Assembly (NCBI GenBank): GCA_902593075.1 | Contig: CACJHA010000013.1 | Location: 1-35,267 of the forward strand | Origin: an uncultured Bacteroidota bacterium | Lineage (GTDB): Bacteria > Bacteroidota > Bacteroidia > Flavobacteriales > Flavobacteriaceae | DNA length: 35,267 nucleotides | Direction of reading: 5' to 3' | Shown: positions 26,054-33,549 of the stretch, one piece after another | Numbering within the stretch: position 1 is the first letter of the stretch | Layout of the letters: each line of letters starts with the position of its first letter | The notes under the pieces: generated by a model | Databases searched by the model: none | Told to the model about the DNA's origin: nothing | The model's input: only the letters and a program-made list of their open reading frames with translations | Translations under genes and position numbers: made by a program

Positions 26054-26452
26054 TTATTTTTTTGGAATAAAATCTATACTAGCAGAGTTTACACAATATC
26101 TTTGTTTTGTTTTAGTTGGACCGTCCTTAAATACGTGTCCTTGATGTCCTCCACAGTTTGAGCATAAAATTTCAATTCTCAACACCCCGATTTTATTGTC
26201 CTTTTTGTATTCTATTGAATTTTTAATACACTCATCAAATGAAGGCCACCCACATCCACTATCAAATTTAGACTTTGATTTATACAAAGGTTTACCGCAA
26301 CCTTTGCAAACATAAACTCCATCTTCAAAATGATTATTATATTTTCCTGTATAAGGAAACTCTGTACCACCCCCTCTTAAAATATCATATTCTTTTTTCG
26401 AGAGTTTTCTTTCCCAATATTCTTCAGTTTTATTTTCTTTTCTAAAATTCAA
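26054..26452 (-). CDS. msrB: Peptide-methionine (R)-S-oxide reductase MsrB, cytoplasmic copy
   Basis: Reduces R-methionine sulfoxide in proteins using thioredoxin. It has 132 residues and no signal peptide. Zinc is bound by Cys49/Cys52 (CKGC) and Cys97/Cys100 (CSNC); the catalytic cysteine is Cys120 in RYCVNSASIDF; Cys67 in DSGCGWPSF is at the resolving-cysteine position. GGHQGHVFKDGP is the conserved loop. The start is TTG at 26452, directly after the stop of the upstream msrB and without an ATG alternative that keeps the N-terminus. It is the second gene of a two-gene unit and a paralogue of the first. Confidence 0.93.
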   Translation of the reverse strand: MNFRKENKTEEYWERKLSKKEYDILRGGGTEFPYTGKYNNHFEDGVYVCKGCGKPLYKSKSKFDSGCGWPSFDECIKNSIEYKKDNKIGVLRIEILCSNCGGHQGHVFKDGPTKTKQRYCVNSASIDFIPKK

Positions 26453-26917
26453 TTATTTTTCTATAAAAATTAATGCTGCTCCGTTAATACAATGCCTTTT
26501 CCTTGTGGTTTCTCTTGGACCGTCATTAAACATATGACCTAAATGACCACCACAATTTGAACATTTTAGCTCGGTTCTTGGATATCCAATTTTATAATCT
26601 ACATCATATTCAACGTTATTTCTAATTTCTCTGTCAAAAGAAGGCCATCCAGAACCAGAGTCATATTTGTTTTCTGAGCTGTACAGAGGCTTTTTGCATC
26701 CCATACAGGCATAGTAACCAGATTTTTTGTTAAAGTTAAGACTGCTTGAAAAGGCAGGCTCAGTATAAGATTTTCTTAAAACATTATAAGATAGCTGGGG
26801 CAAAACATTTTTCCACTCAGAATCTGACATAGAAACGTTATATTTTTTAATTTCTTTTGTCTCTTGGCAGGATAGAAAGAAGGGAATTATAATTACAATT
26901 AAATTTAATATTTTCAC
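26453..26917 (-). CDS. msrB: Peptide-methionine (R)-S-oxide reductase MsrB, lipoprotein copy
   Basis: Envelope MsrB that repairs oxidised methionines outside the cytoplasm. From the GTG at 26917 it has 154 residues: signal peptide 1-16 with lipobox FLSC (Cys17), then a full MsrB domain with zinc motifs CMGC and CSNC, GGHLGHMFNDGP and catalytic cysteine in RHCINGAALIF. The position of the resolving cysteine is serine (DSGSGWPSF), unlike the downstream copy. The frame is open up to an ATG at 26983, but that adds 22 residues before the signal, and a -7 element (26928-26921) lies within them; both point to GTG. It immediately precedes the second msrB. Confidence 0.9.
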   Translation of the reverse strand: MKILNLIVIIIPFFLSCQETKEIKKYNVSMSDSEWKNVLPQLSYNVLRKSYTEPAFSSSLNFNKKSGYYACMGCKKPLYSSENKYDSGSGWPSFDREIRNNVEYDVDYKIGYPRTELKCSNCGGHLGHMFNDGPRETTRKRHCINGAALIFIEK

Positions 26918-26920
26918 ACT

Positions 26921-26928
26921 CAAATTTA
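26921..26928 (-). promoter_or_regulatory. -7 promoter element TAAATTTG deciding the msrB start
   Basis: On the minus strand TAAATTTG ends 3 nt before the GTG at 26917, which opens the lipoprotein signal. It lies inside the longer open frame, so if active it excludes the ATG at 26983 and leaves an mRNA that begins about at the start codon. Confidence 0.42.
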
Positions 26929-27028
26929 CTTTATTGTTATCTAAAATGAATATTGAACACATCGAAAGATATTTACATATCATAATTTAAAGCTATCATA
27001 ATAAAAAAACTTCGTACTTTTAAAAAAT

Positions 27029-28375
27029 ATGCTTTCAAAGATAAAACCTAAGAAAGGTAGTAAAAAACTTATTAATGCTTGGGCTTTTTATGATTGGGCT
27101 AATTCAGTCTATTCTCTGGTTATAACTACTGCAATTTTTCCTCTTTATTACGCAGCTTTATTTGCAGAAAATAACATAATATTTTTTATGGGCTACCAAA
27201 TTAAAAACACGGCCATGATAAGTTTTTTGACAGCCTTTGCGTTTGTAATAATTTCGTTTATTTCACCAATTTTAGCTGGTATTGCTGATTTTTTAGGAAA
27301 TAAAAAACGCTTTATGCAATTTTTTGTTTATCTAGGCTCTTTTTCTTGTATTGGATTGTTTTGGTTTAATCTTGAGAACATTTATACTGGACTTTTTCTT
27401 TATTTTTTAGCATTAATTGGATTTTGGGCCAGTCTAATTTTCTATAATTCTTACCTCCCTGATGTGGCTTATCCTGAGCAACAAGACAAAGCAAGTGCTA
27501 GAGGTTACTCATTAGGCTATATTGGAAGTGTAATTCTGCTTTTATTCAACTTATCACTAATTATGCAACCTGATTTTTATGGTATTTCAGGAACTCCTCA
27601 AGAAGCAAGGTTCTATGCAATGAAAATATCATTTGTATGTGTTGGATTATGGTGGTTAATATTTAGTCAAATTTCATTTTTCTACTTACCTAAAGGAGAA
27701 AAGAAAACTATTGGGAAAAAAAATATTGTTTTTCATGGATATAGGGAGCTTAAAAGTGTATACGATTTAATAAAAATGGACTTTTCTTTAAAGCGTTTTT
27801 TGTCAGCTTTTTTTGTTTATTCTCTGGCGCTTCAAACAATTATGCTTGTTGCTGCTTATTTTGGAGAGGAGGAAATCATTTGGTCTTCAGATCAAGAAAA
27901 AACAATAGGACTAATTGTTAGTATCTTACTTATACAGGTAATAGCCATTTTTGGTGCAATAATTGCAGCAAGAGCATCCATAAAATTTGGCAATATACCT
28001 ACTTTATTTGTCGCTAATATCCTTTGGGGACTTATTTGTATTTATGCTTATTACATACACACACCTTTTCAGTTTTATTTAGTTGCTGGTTTAGTAGGAA
28101 TGGTTATGGGAGGATTACAATCAACCTCTAGAGCTACATATTCCAAATATTTACCAAACACAAAAGATACTGCCTCTTACTTTAGTTTTTATGGAGTCAC
28201 TGAAAAAATAGCTGTTGTTTTTGGTATGACACTTTTCGGATTGGTAGATCAAATAACTGGGAGCATGAGGTTATCAGTTATATTCTTTATGTTATTTTTT
28301 TTACTTGGAGGGTTTTTAATTTTGAGTATCAATACCAAAAAAGGAAAATTTAAAAATAATAAACAACTGGCATAG
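27029..28375 (+). CDS. UMF1-family MFS transporter
   Basis: Inner-membrane transporter of 448 residues with about 12 hydrophobic segments. The opening INAWAFYDWANSVYSLVITT (15-34) is the hallmark of the UMF1/Atg22-like MFS family, followed by PLYYAALF and, after the second segment, ISPILAGIADFLGNKKRFM (about 89-107), the MFS loop 2-3 motif. ARGYSLGYIGS and GGLQSTSRATYSKYLP (about 367-382) are further family features. Substrates of bacterial UMF1 proteins are not established. It is followed by lon, as in other Bacteroidota. TACTTTTA at 27015-27022 is one mismatch from the -7 consensus, 6 nt before the ATG. Confidence 0.9.
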   Translation: MLSKIKPKKGSKKLINAWAFYDWANSVYSLVITTAIFPLYYAALFAENNIIFFMGYQIKNTAMISFLTAFAFVIISFISPILAGIADFLGNKKRFMQFFVYLGSFSCIGLFWFNLENIYTGLFLYFLALIGFWASLIFYNSYLPDVAYPEQQDKASARGYSLGYIGSVILLLFNLSLIMQPDFYGISGTPQEARFYAMKISFVCVGLWWLIFSQISFFYLPKGEKKTIGKKNIVFHGYRELKSVYDLIKMDFSLKRFLSAFFVYSLALQTIMLVAAYFGEEEIIWSSDQEKTIGLIVSILLIQVIAIFGAIIAARASIKFGNIPTLFVANILWGLICIYAYYIHTPFQFYLVAGLVGMVMGGLQSTSRATYSKYLPNTKDTASYFSFYGVTEKIAVVFGMTLFGLVDQITGSMRLSVIFFMLFFLLGGFLILSINTKKGKFKNNKQLA

Positions 28376-28449
28376 ATATTGAATATATTTAAAAGAAAAC
28401 TATAATATACTTTAAAAATAAATAATCAGTACTATTTAGTTATCTTAAA

Positions 28450-28464
28450 ATGACACTATGTCAT
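28450..28464. promoter_or_regulatory. Inverted repeat just upstream of lon
   Basis: ATGACA-CTA-TGTCAT is a perfect 6-bp inverted repeat with a 3-bp centre, ending 9 nt before the preferred lon ATG (28474). A third ATGACA half-site is the start codon itself (28474-28479), making a second inverted pair with 9-bp spacing. Position fits an operator or a structure masking initiation. It does not resemble the CIRCE heat-shock operator. Confidence 0.35.
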
Positions 28465-28473
28465 GTACTTGTT

Positions 28474-30924
28474 ATGACAAAAGCAATTTTTTCATCCCTT
28501 GACGACTTTTCTTTAGATAACTTAGGTTCTGATGCTGAACTAATACCTCTTATGACATCGGAAGATGAGGAGGCACTTGAAAAAGAGGAATTGCCTGAAG
28601 TTGTTCCTTTACTTCCAATAAAAAATACAGTTTTATTCCCGGGTGTTGTTATTCCTATAACAGTTGGAAGGGATAAATCCATTCAACTAATTAAGGATGC
28701 AAACAAATCCAAAAATCCAATTGGTGTTGTGGCTCAAAAAGATAAGAAAGTTGAAGATCCTTCAATTAATGATCTTTATGAAATGGGAACGGTGGCACAA
28801 ATCCTTAGAGTTTTAAAAATGCCAGATGGGAGTACGACAATTATAATTCAAGGCAAAAAAAGATTTAAGATTGATAATTTGATTTCTAACCTCCCTTATC
28901 TCAAGGTAAAAATTAGTTCTATTATCGAAAATAAAAAGGAAAAGAAAGAGTCTGAATTTAAATTAACTGTTGAATCCATAAAAGAAACAGCAATTAAGAT
29001 AATTAATGAAAATCAAAATATCCCAAGTGAAGCTTCATTCGCAATTAAAAATATTCAAAGTGATTCATTTTTGATAAATTTTGTTTCTTCAAATATGAAT
29101 CTAACTGTAAATGATAAACAAAAAATTCTGAGTTCAAAAAATATTAGTGAAAGGGCTCTATTGTGTTTAAAATATATCAATTTAGAATATCAAAAGCTGG
29201 AATTAAAAAATGATATTCAATCTAGAGTAAGGAACGACTTAGATCAACAGCAAAGGGAATACTATCTACACCAACAGATGAAAACCATTCAAGAGGAACT
29301 TGGAGGTCACACACAAGAAGAGGAAGTTGAAGAATTAAGAAAAAGAGCATCTAAAAAACTATGGAGTGATAAAGTTCAAAACACATTTGAAAAAGAAATT
29401 TCTAAACTTCAAAGAATGAATCCCCAAGTTGCTGAATTTTCTGTGCAAAGGAACTACATTGATTTACTTCTTGATCTTCCATGGGATCACTTTTCAACCG
29501 ACAACTTTGACCTTAAACGATCAGAAAAAGTTTTAAATAGAGATCATTTTGGTTTAGATGAGGTAAAAAAAAGGATTCTAGAATATCTCGCTGTTCTAAA
29601 GTTAAGAAATGACATGAAATCACCAATTATTTGTCTTCATGGCCCACCTGGAGTTGGTAAAACATCGTTAGGAAAATCTATTGCAGAAGCAATTGGAAGA
29701 GAATACGTACGGGTTTCACTTGGAGGCTTGAAAGATGAATCTGAGATTAGAGGTCATCGTAAAACATACATAGGAGCTATGCCTGGTCGAATCATCCAAA
29801 ATCTTAAAAAAGCTGGAACTTCAAATCCTGTATTTGTTTTAGATGAAATTGATAAAGTTGGATTTGGTTCTCAAGGCGATCCCTCTTCTTCACTTCTTGA
29901 AGTTTTAGATCCAGAGCAAAATAGTGACTTTTATGACAATTTCCTTGAGTTGGGTTATGATTTATCAAAGGTTATGTTTATAGCAACTGCCAATAATATA
30001 TTATCTATAAATCCAGCACTTAGAGACAGAATGGAATTTATTAATATAAGTGGTTACACTCTTGAGGAAAAAGCAATAATTGCAAAAAAACATTTGGTTC
30101 CTAAACAATTAAAAGAACATGGTTTAAACAAAAAAGATTTTATCCTTTCCAAACCAATTGTAGAAATCATAATTGACAAGTATACTAGAGAATCAGGTGT
30201 AAGAGGTTTAGAAAAGCAAATTGCCAAATCAATACGATATGCTGCTAAATCAATTGCTATGGATGAAAAATATTCGTTGAATCCATCCAAAGAAGAAATT
30301 AAAGAAATTTTGGGTCCTCAATTAATTAATAGAGAGGTTTTCAAAAATAATAATAAAGCAGGGGTTGTAGTGGGTCTTGCGTGGACTTCTGCGGGTGGAG
30401 AAATCCTATTTATTGAATCGGCCTTATCACCTGGCAAAGGTCAACTTTCAATCACTGGCAATCTTGGGAAAATAATGAAGGAATCAGCAACCATTGCTCT
30501 TGAGTATATAAAATCAAATGCAGATTTATTTGATTTAAATAAAATACAATTTGATAAATACAATGTTCATATCCATATTCCTGAAGGTGCTACACCAAAA
30601 GATGGTCCAAGTGCAGGAATAACAATGTTGACTTCTCTTGTTTCTCTTTTCAGTCAAAAAAAAGTAAAAAAGTACTTATCCATGACAGGTGAGATTACCT
30701 TGAGGGGGAAGGTGCTTCCTGTTGGCGGAATAAAAGAAAAAATTTTGGCTGCCAAAAGATCCAAGATTAAAGAGATTATACTTAGTGAAGAAAATAAAAA
30801 GGATGTTGAATTAATCTCTAAGAATTATCTACACAATTTAAATTTCCATTACGTTAGCGAAATGAAAGATGTAATTAAATTATCCATTACAGATGAGATT
30901 GTATCAAAACCTAAAAATATTTAA
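28474..30924 (+). CDS. lon: ATP-dependent protease Lon (endopeptidase La)
   Basis: Hexameric cytoplasmic protease that degrades misfolded and short-lived regulatory proteins. From the ATG at 28474 it has 816 residues. The N-terminal substrate domain starts with PLLPIKNTVLFPGVVIPI; the AAA+ domain has Walker A GPPGVGKT (390-397), LGGLKDESEIRGHRKTYIG and Walker B VFVLDEIDK; the protease domain has catalytic Ser713 in PKDGPSAGI and the dyad lysine in VGGIKEK. An ATG 24 nt upstream (28450) is in frame, but MTKAIFSSLDDFSLDNLG is where flavobacterial Lon proteins begin, and the upstream ATG lies in an inverted repeat. It sits between the UMF1 transporter and cmk. Confidence 0.96.
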   Translation: MTKAIFSSLDDFSLDNLGSDAELIPLMTSEDEEALEKEELPEVVPLLPIKNTVLFPGVVIPITVGRDKSIQLIKDANKSKNPIGVVAQKDKKVEDPSINDLYEMGTVAQILRVLKMPDGSTTIIIQGKKRFKIDNLISNLPYLKVKISSIIENKKEKKESEFKLTVESIKETAIKIINENQNIPSEASFAIKNIQSDSFLINFVSSNMNLTVNDKQKILSSKNISERALLCLKYINLEYQKLELKNDIQSRVRNDLDQQQREYYLHQQMKTIQEELGGHTQEEEVEELRKRASKKLWSDKVQNTFEKEISKLQRMNPQVAEFSVQRNYIDLLLDLPWDHFSTDNFDLKRSEKVLNRDHFGLDEVKKRILEYLAVLKLRNDMKSPIICLHGPPGVGKTSLGKSIAEAIGREYVRVSLGGLKDESEIRGHRKTYIGAMPGRIIQNLKKAGTSNPVFVLDEIDKVGFGSQGDPSSSLLEVLDPEQNSDFYDNFLELGYDLSKVMFIATANNILSINPALRDRMEFINISGYTLEEKAIIAKKHLVPKQLKEHGLNKKDFILSKPIVEIIIDKYTRESGVRGLEKQIAKSIRYAAKSIAMDEKYSLNPSKEEIKEILGPQLINREVFKNNNKAGVVVGLAWTSAGGEILFIESALSPGKGQLSITGNLGKIMKESATIALEYIKSNADLFDLNKIQFDKYNVHIHIPEGATPKDGPSAGITMLTSLVSLFSQKKVKKYLSMTGEITLRGKVLPVGGIKEKILAAKRSKIKEIILSEENKKDVELISKNYLHNLNFHYVSEMKDVIKLSITDEIVSKPKNI

Positions 30925-30989
30925 TACGTTGATTTATGGTGATTTTTTATTTTATGATTTAAATTTAAAATGAAAAGATTTTATTATCT

Positions 30990-31676
30990 ATGCTCGGAAA
31001 TATAATTTCAGTTGATGGATTTTCATCAACAGGTAAAAGTACACTTGCAAGTAAACTTGCTGAACATTACAATTTTTATTATTTAAACTCTGGATTAATG
31101 TACAGAATCATTAGCTATTTTGCATTAAATAATGATTGTATAATAAAAGATAAAATCAAAGAATCTAAATTAATAAATAAACTTAATAATTTAAATTTTG
31201 ACTGGGTTATTGATAAAAACGGTAATAAGTCCTTGTCATTTGATGGAAAAATTTTTGGTGAAAAGATGTATAGTTTTGAGATATCCGATATTGTTAGTAC
31301 TGTAGCAAAATTAGAGTCAGTTAGAAACTTTTTATTTAGACAGCAAAAAAATCTTGCACTACAAAAATCAATTGTTGTTGAAGGAAGAGATATTGGGACT
31401 GTTGTATTTCCTGATGCTAAGGTAAAATTTTTCCTTAGTGCAGAACTGGATATCAGAACTAAAAGGAGAAACAAACAAATAAAGGAAAGCAATATCTCAT
31501 TTGATACTAAGAAAGTAGAAGACAATCTAATTAAGAGAGATAAAATAGATTCTGAGAGGAAGATAGCACCTCTTAAAAAAGCCGAGGATGCATTTGAAAT
31601 TGATACTTCAAAAAAATCACAATTCGAAGTATTCAATATTGCTAAAAATTATATTGACTCAAATTTTCAATTCTAA
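30990..31676 (+). CDS. cmk: Cytidylate kinase
   Basis: Phosphorylates CMP and dCMP for nucleic acid precursor supply; cytoplasmic. It has 228 residues. The P-loop is DGFSSTGKST (9-18), the Bacteroidota form of DGPSGAGKGT, followed by YYLNSGLMYRI (family D-T-G-A-M-Y-R). VVEGRDIGTVVFPDAKVKFFL is the conserved NMP-binding core, and the lid has RRNKQIKESN with KRDKIDSER and FEIDTS at the end. The 65-bp gap after lon contains TAAATTTA (30960-30967), one mismatch from the -7 consensus. It ends 9 bp from the stop of the opposing SulP gene. In many flavobacteria a porQ gene is nearby; none is here. Confidence 0.95.
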   Translation: MLGNIISVDGFSSTGKSTLASKLAEHYNFYYLNSGLMYRIISYFALNNDCIIKDKIKESKLINKLNNLNFDWVIDKNGNKSLSFDGKIFGEKMYSFEISDIVSTVAKLESVRNFLFRQQKNLALQKSIVVEGRDIGTVVFPDAKVKFFLSAELDIRTKRRNKQIKESNISFDTKKVEDNLIKRDKIDSERKIAPLKKAEDAFEIDTSKKSQFEVFNIAKNYIDSNFQF

Positions 31677-31685
31677 ATTTGTCTT

Positions 31686-33482
31686 TTATATTTTTTTTAT
31701 TGAATGTACAGAAGATTTAAAATCAGCAAATATTTGGTCTTCTGGAATCAAATTAGGAATTATGTTAACCTTTTCCATGAGGCTCTTTGGCTGGTCATTA
31801 AGTCCAACAAGCAATACCTTCTTATCTTTTGAAACTAAATCAGTAATTAAAGATTCCAAAGCGTATAATCCAGACTGATCTATGTAAGGCACTTTGTTGA
31901 GTCTAATAACTAGTGTTGATACTGTTAAAGGAATTTGTTTGGCTGTTTCATTAAACTTGGAGCTACTTCCAAAGAAAAGGGGCCCTTCAATATCTTTTAT
32001 AAATACCTCTTCATTCTTTTTATCAATAGCAAAAACATTGAAACTTTCACTAGCTAAATCCCCGACTTTTTTCATAAAAATCAAAGAAGCAATTATTAAA
32101 CCTATTCCAACAGCATAGACTAAATTCCAAATGGATGATAATATTAGTACTACCAATAAAATAAAAACCTCTGGTCTTGGCATATACGGAATAGCTTTTA
32201 AACCTTTATAATCCATAACACCTATCCCCACAGTTATTAAAATACCAGCAAGTACCGCGGCAGGAATCTTCGAAGCAATAGGACCTACGGCCAAAAGAAT
32301 AAAAAGAAGTAAAAGTCCAGCGATCATTCCAGATAGTCTAGTTTTACCTCCTGAATTTATATTTACTACTGTTCTTATTGTTGCTCCAGCCCCAGGAATA
32401 CCTCCAAAAAGAGCTCCAATTGAATTTCCAATTCCTTGACCAATTAGCTCTTTATTGGGTTCATGAATTGTTTTGGTCATATTATCAGCTACAATAGAGG
32501 TTAGAAGTGAATCAATTGCCCCAAGTAGCGCAAGAGTAATAGCAGTAAAAATATATTTTGCAACTAAAGTAATATCAAGGACCTTAAAAACACCATATTG
32601 AATTTCGGGAAGTCCTGAAGGTATGGCAGATATTGGCCTATAACTTATACCAAATCCATAAGCAAATCCAGAAACCACAAATAAAGCCACAAGAGTACTA
32701 GGGACAACAGTGGTAATTCTTTTAAATCCATAAATGATAGCAATTGTAAAAAGAGCCAGTAAGAGTTCGGTTATGTCTATATTTTTTAGTATTCTTGGCA
32801 AAACATTGAAAGTTCCCAAAACCCCAGAAGCTTCCTTACTAGCTAATGTTTTTGCCTCCGTCATAATATCATCCTGTGTTATATTATTTGAATTTTCAAT
32901 TGCAGACTCAAAATCATCTAAAACCAACGTCTGATCAGTTATTTCGTCATTTAGTGTCTTTTGAAGAAGATTACTTTTTGCCATTTCTTTGAAATTTCCA
33001 ACAAACTCTTTATCCTCTTTTACATAGTAACCTACTGTTGGTGCAATTTGAGTGACTAAAATAATTACTCCTATGGCTGTCATAAACCCAGAAACAACAG
33101 GATAGGGAATATATCTAATATACTTACCTAAACCAACAATACCCAAAACAATTTGTAAAAGACCTGATAATAGAAATACAGCAAGGATTATAGGTAAAGA
33201 TTTGCTAATAGAACCATCAAAATTGGATAAAATATCTGCAATAAAAACCATACTTACTGCAGTCATTGGAGCGGTAGGTCCGGATATTTGTGTTGGGGTA
33301 CCTCCAAAAAAAGCTGCAAAAAAACTGATAAAAATTGCACCGTACAAACCAGCACTAGGACCTAATCCAGAACTTAAACCAAACGCTAGTGCAAGTGGGA
33401 GAGCAACTATTCCAGCAGTTATACCACCAAAAAAGTCTCCTCTGAAGTTTGAAAAATCAAATTTTAATACTTTTTTAAACAT
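31686..33482 (-). CDS. SulP-family anion transporter with STAS domain
   Basis: Inner-membrane anion transporter of 598 residues. The SulP membrane core begins with FGGITAGIVALPLALAFGLSSG (18-39), GPSAGLYGAI and GGTPTQISGPTAPM (60-73), the substrate-pocket motif; GGIPGAGATIRTVVNINSGGKTRLSG is conserved in the second half. A cytoplasmic STAS domain fills about 495-598 with YIDQSGLYALESL. A hydrophilic, acidic stretch at about 152-236 interrupts the core and is longer than usual. Family substrates include sulfate and bicarbonate (BicA); some marine flavobacteria carry BicA-like members, but no carbonic anhydrase or sulfate-assimilation gene is adjacent, so the substrate is open. The start is ATG at 33482, 67 bp from the SSS gene. 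Confidence 0.92.
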   Translation of the reverse strand: MFKKVLKFDFSNFRGDFFGGITAGIVALPLALAFGLSSGLGPSAGLYGAIFISFFAAFFGGTPTQISGPTAPMTAVSMVFIADILSNFDGSISKSLPIILAVFLLSGLLQIVLGIVGLGKYIRYIPYPVVSGFMTAIGVIILVTQIAPTVGYYVKEDKEFVGNFKEMAKSNLLQKTLNDEITDQTLVLDDFESAIENSNNITQDDIMTEAKTLASKEASGVLGTFNVLPRILKNIDITELLLALFTIAIIYGFKRITTVVPSTLVALFVVSGFAYGFGISYRPISAIPSGLPEIQYGVFKVLDITLVAKYIFTAITLALLGAIDSLLTSIVADNMTKTIHEPNKELIGQGIGNSIGALFGGIPGAGATIRTVVNINSGGKTRLSGMIAGLLLLFILLAVGPIASKIPAAVLAGILITVGIGVMDYKGLKAIPYMPRPEVFILLVVLILSSIWNLVYAVGIGLIIASLIFMKKVGDLASESFNVFAIDKKNEEVFIKDIEGPLFFGSSSKFNETAKQIPLTVSTLVIRLNKVPYIDQSGLYALESLITDLVSKDKKVLLVGLNDQPKSLMEKVNIIPNLIPEDQIFADFKSSVHSIKKI

Positions 33483-33506
33483 AAATTTTTAAAATTAATT
33501 TTTTTT

Positions 33507-33537
33507 TTAAGATAATAGTTTTTTTTAAATATCTTAA
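33507..33537. repeat. AT-rich hairpin between the SSS and SulP genes
   Basis: TTAAGATA (33507-33514) and TATCTTAA (33530-33537) form an 8-bp stem with a 15-nt loop in the 67-bp gap. With one G-C pair it would be weak; it may be a poor terminator or attenuator between two co-oriented transporter genes, or chance in A/T-rich sequence. Confidence 0.22.
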
Positions 33538-33549
33538 TCTTATAACCCA

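Noticed and set aside
28450-28473. Upstream ATG as the lon start
   Set aside because: It adds MTLCHVLV, not present in flavobacterial Lon proteins as I know them, and lies in an inverted repeat; the ATG at 28474 fits the family N-terminus.
31115-31636. 173-codon open frame antisense to cmk
   Set aside because: The opposite strand is a complete cytidylate kinase with all motifs; the antisense product has no recognisable domain and is a low-complexity Ser/Leu/Phe sequence typical of a shadow frame.
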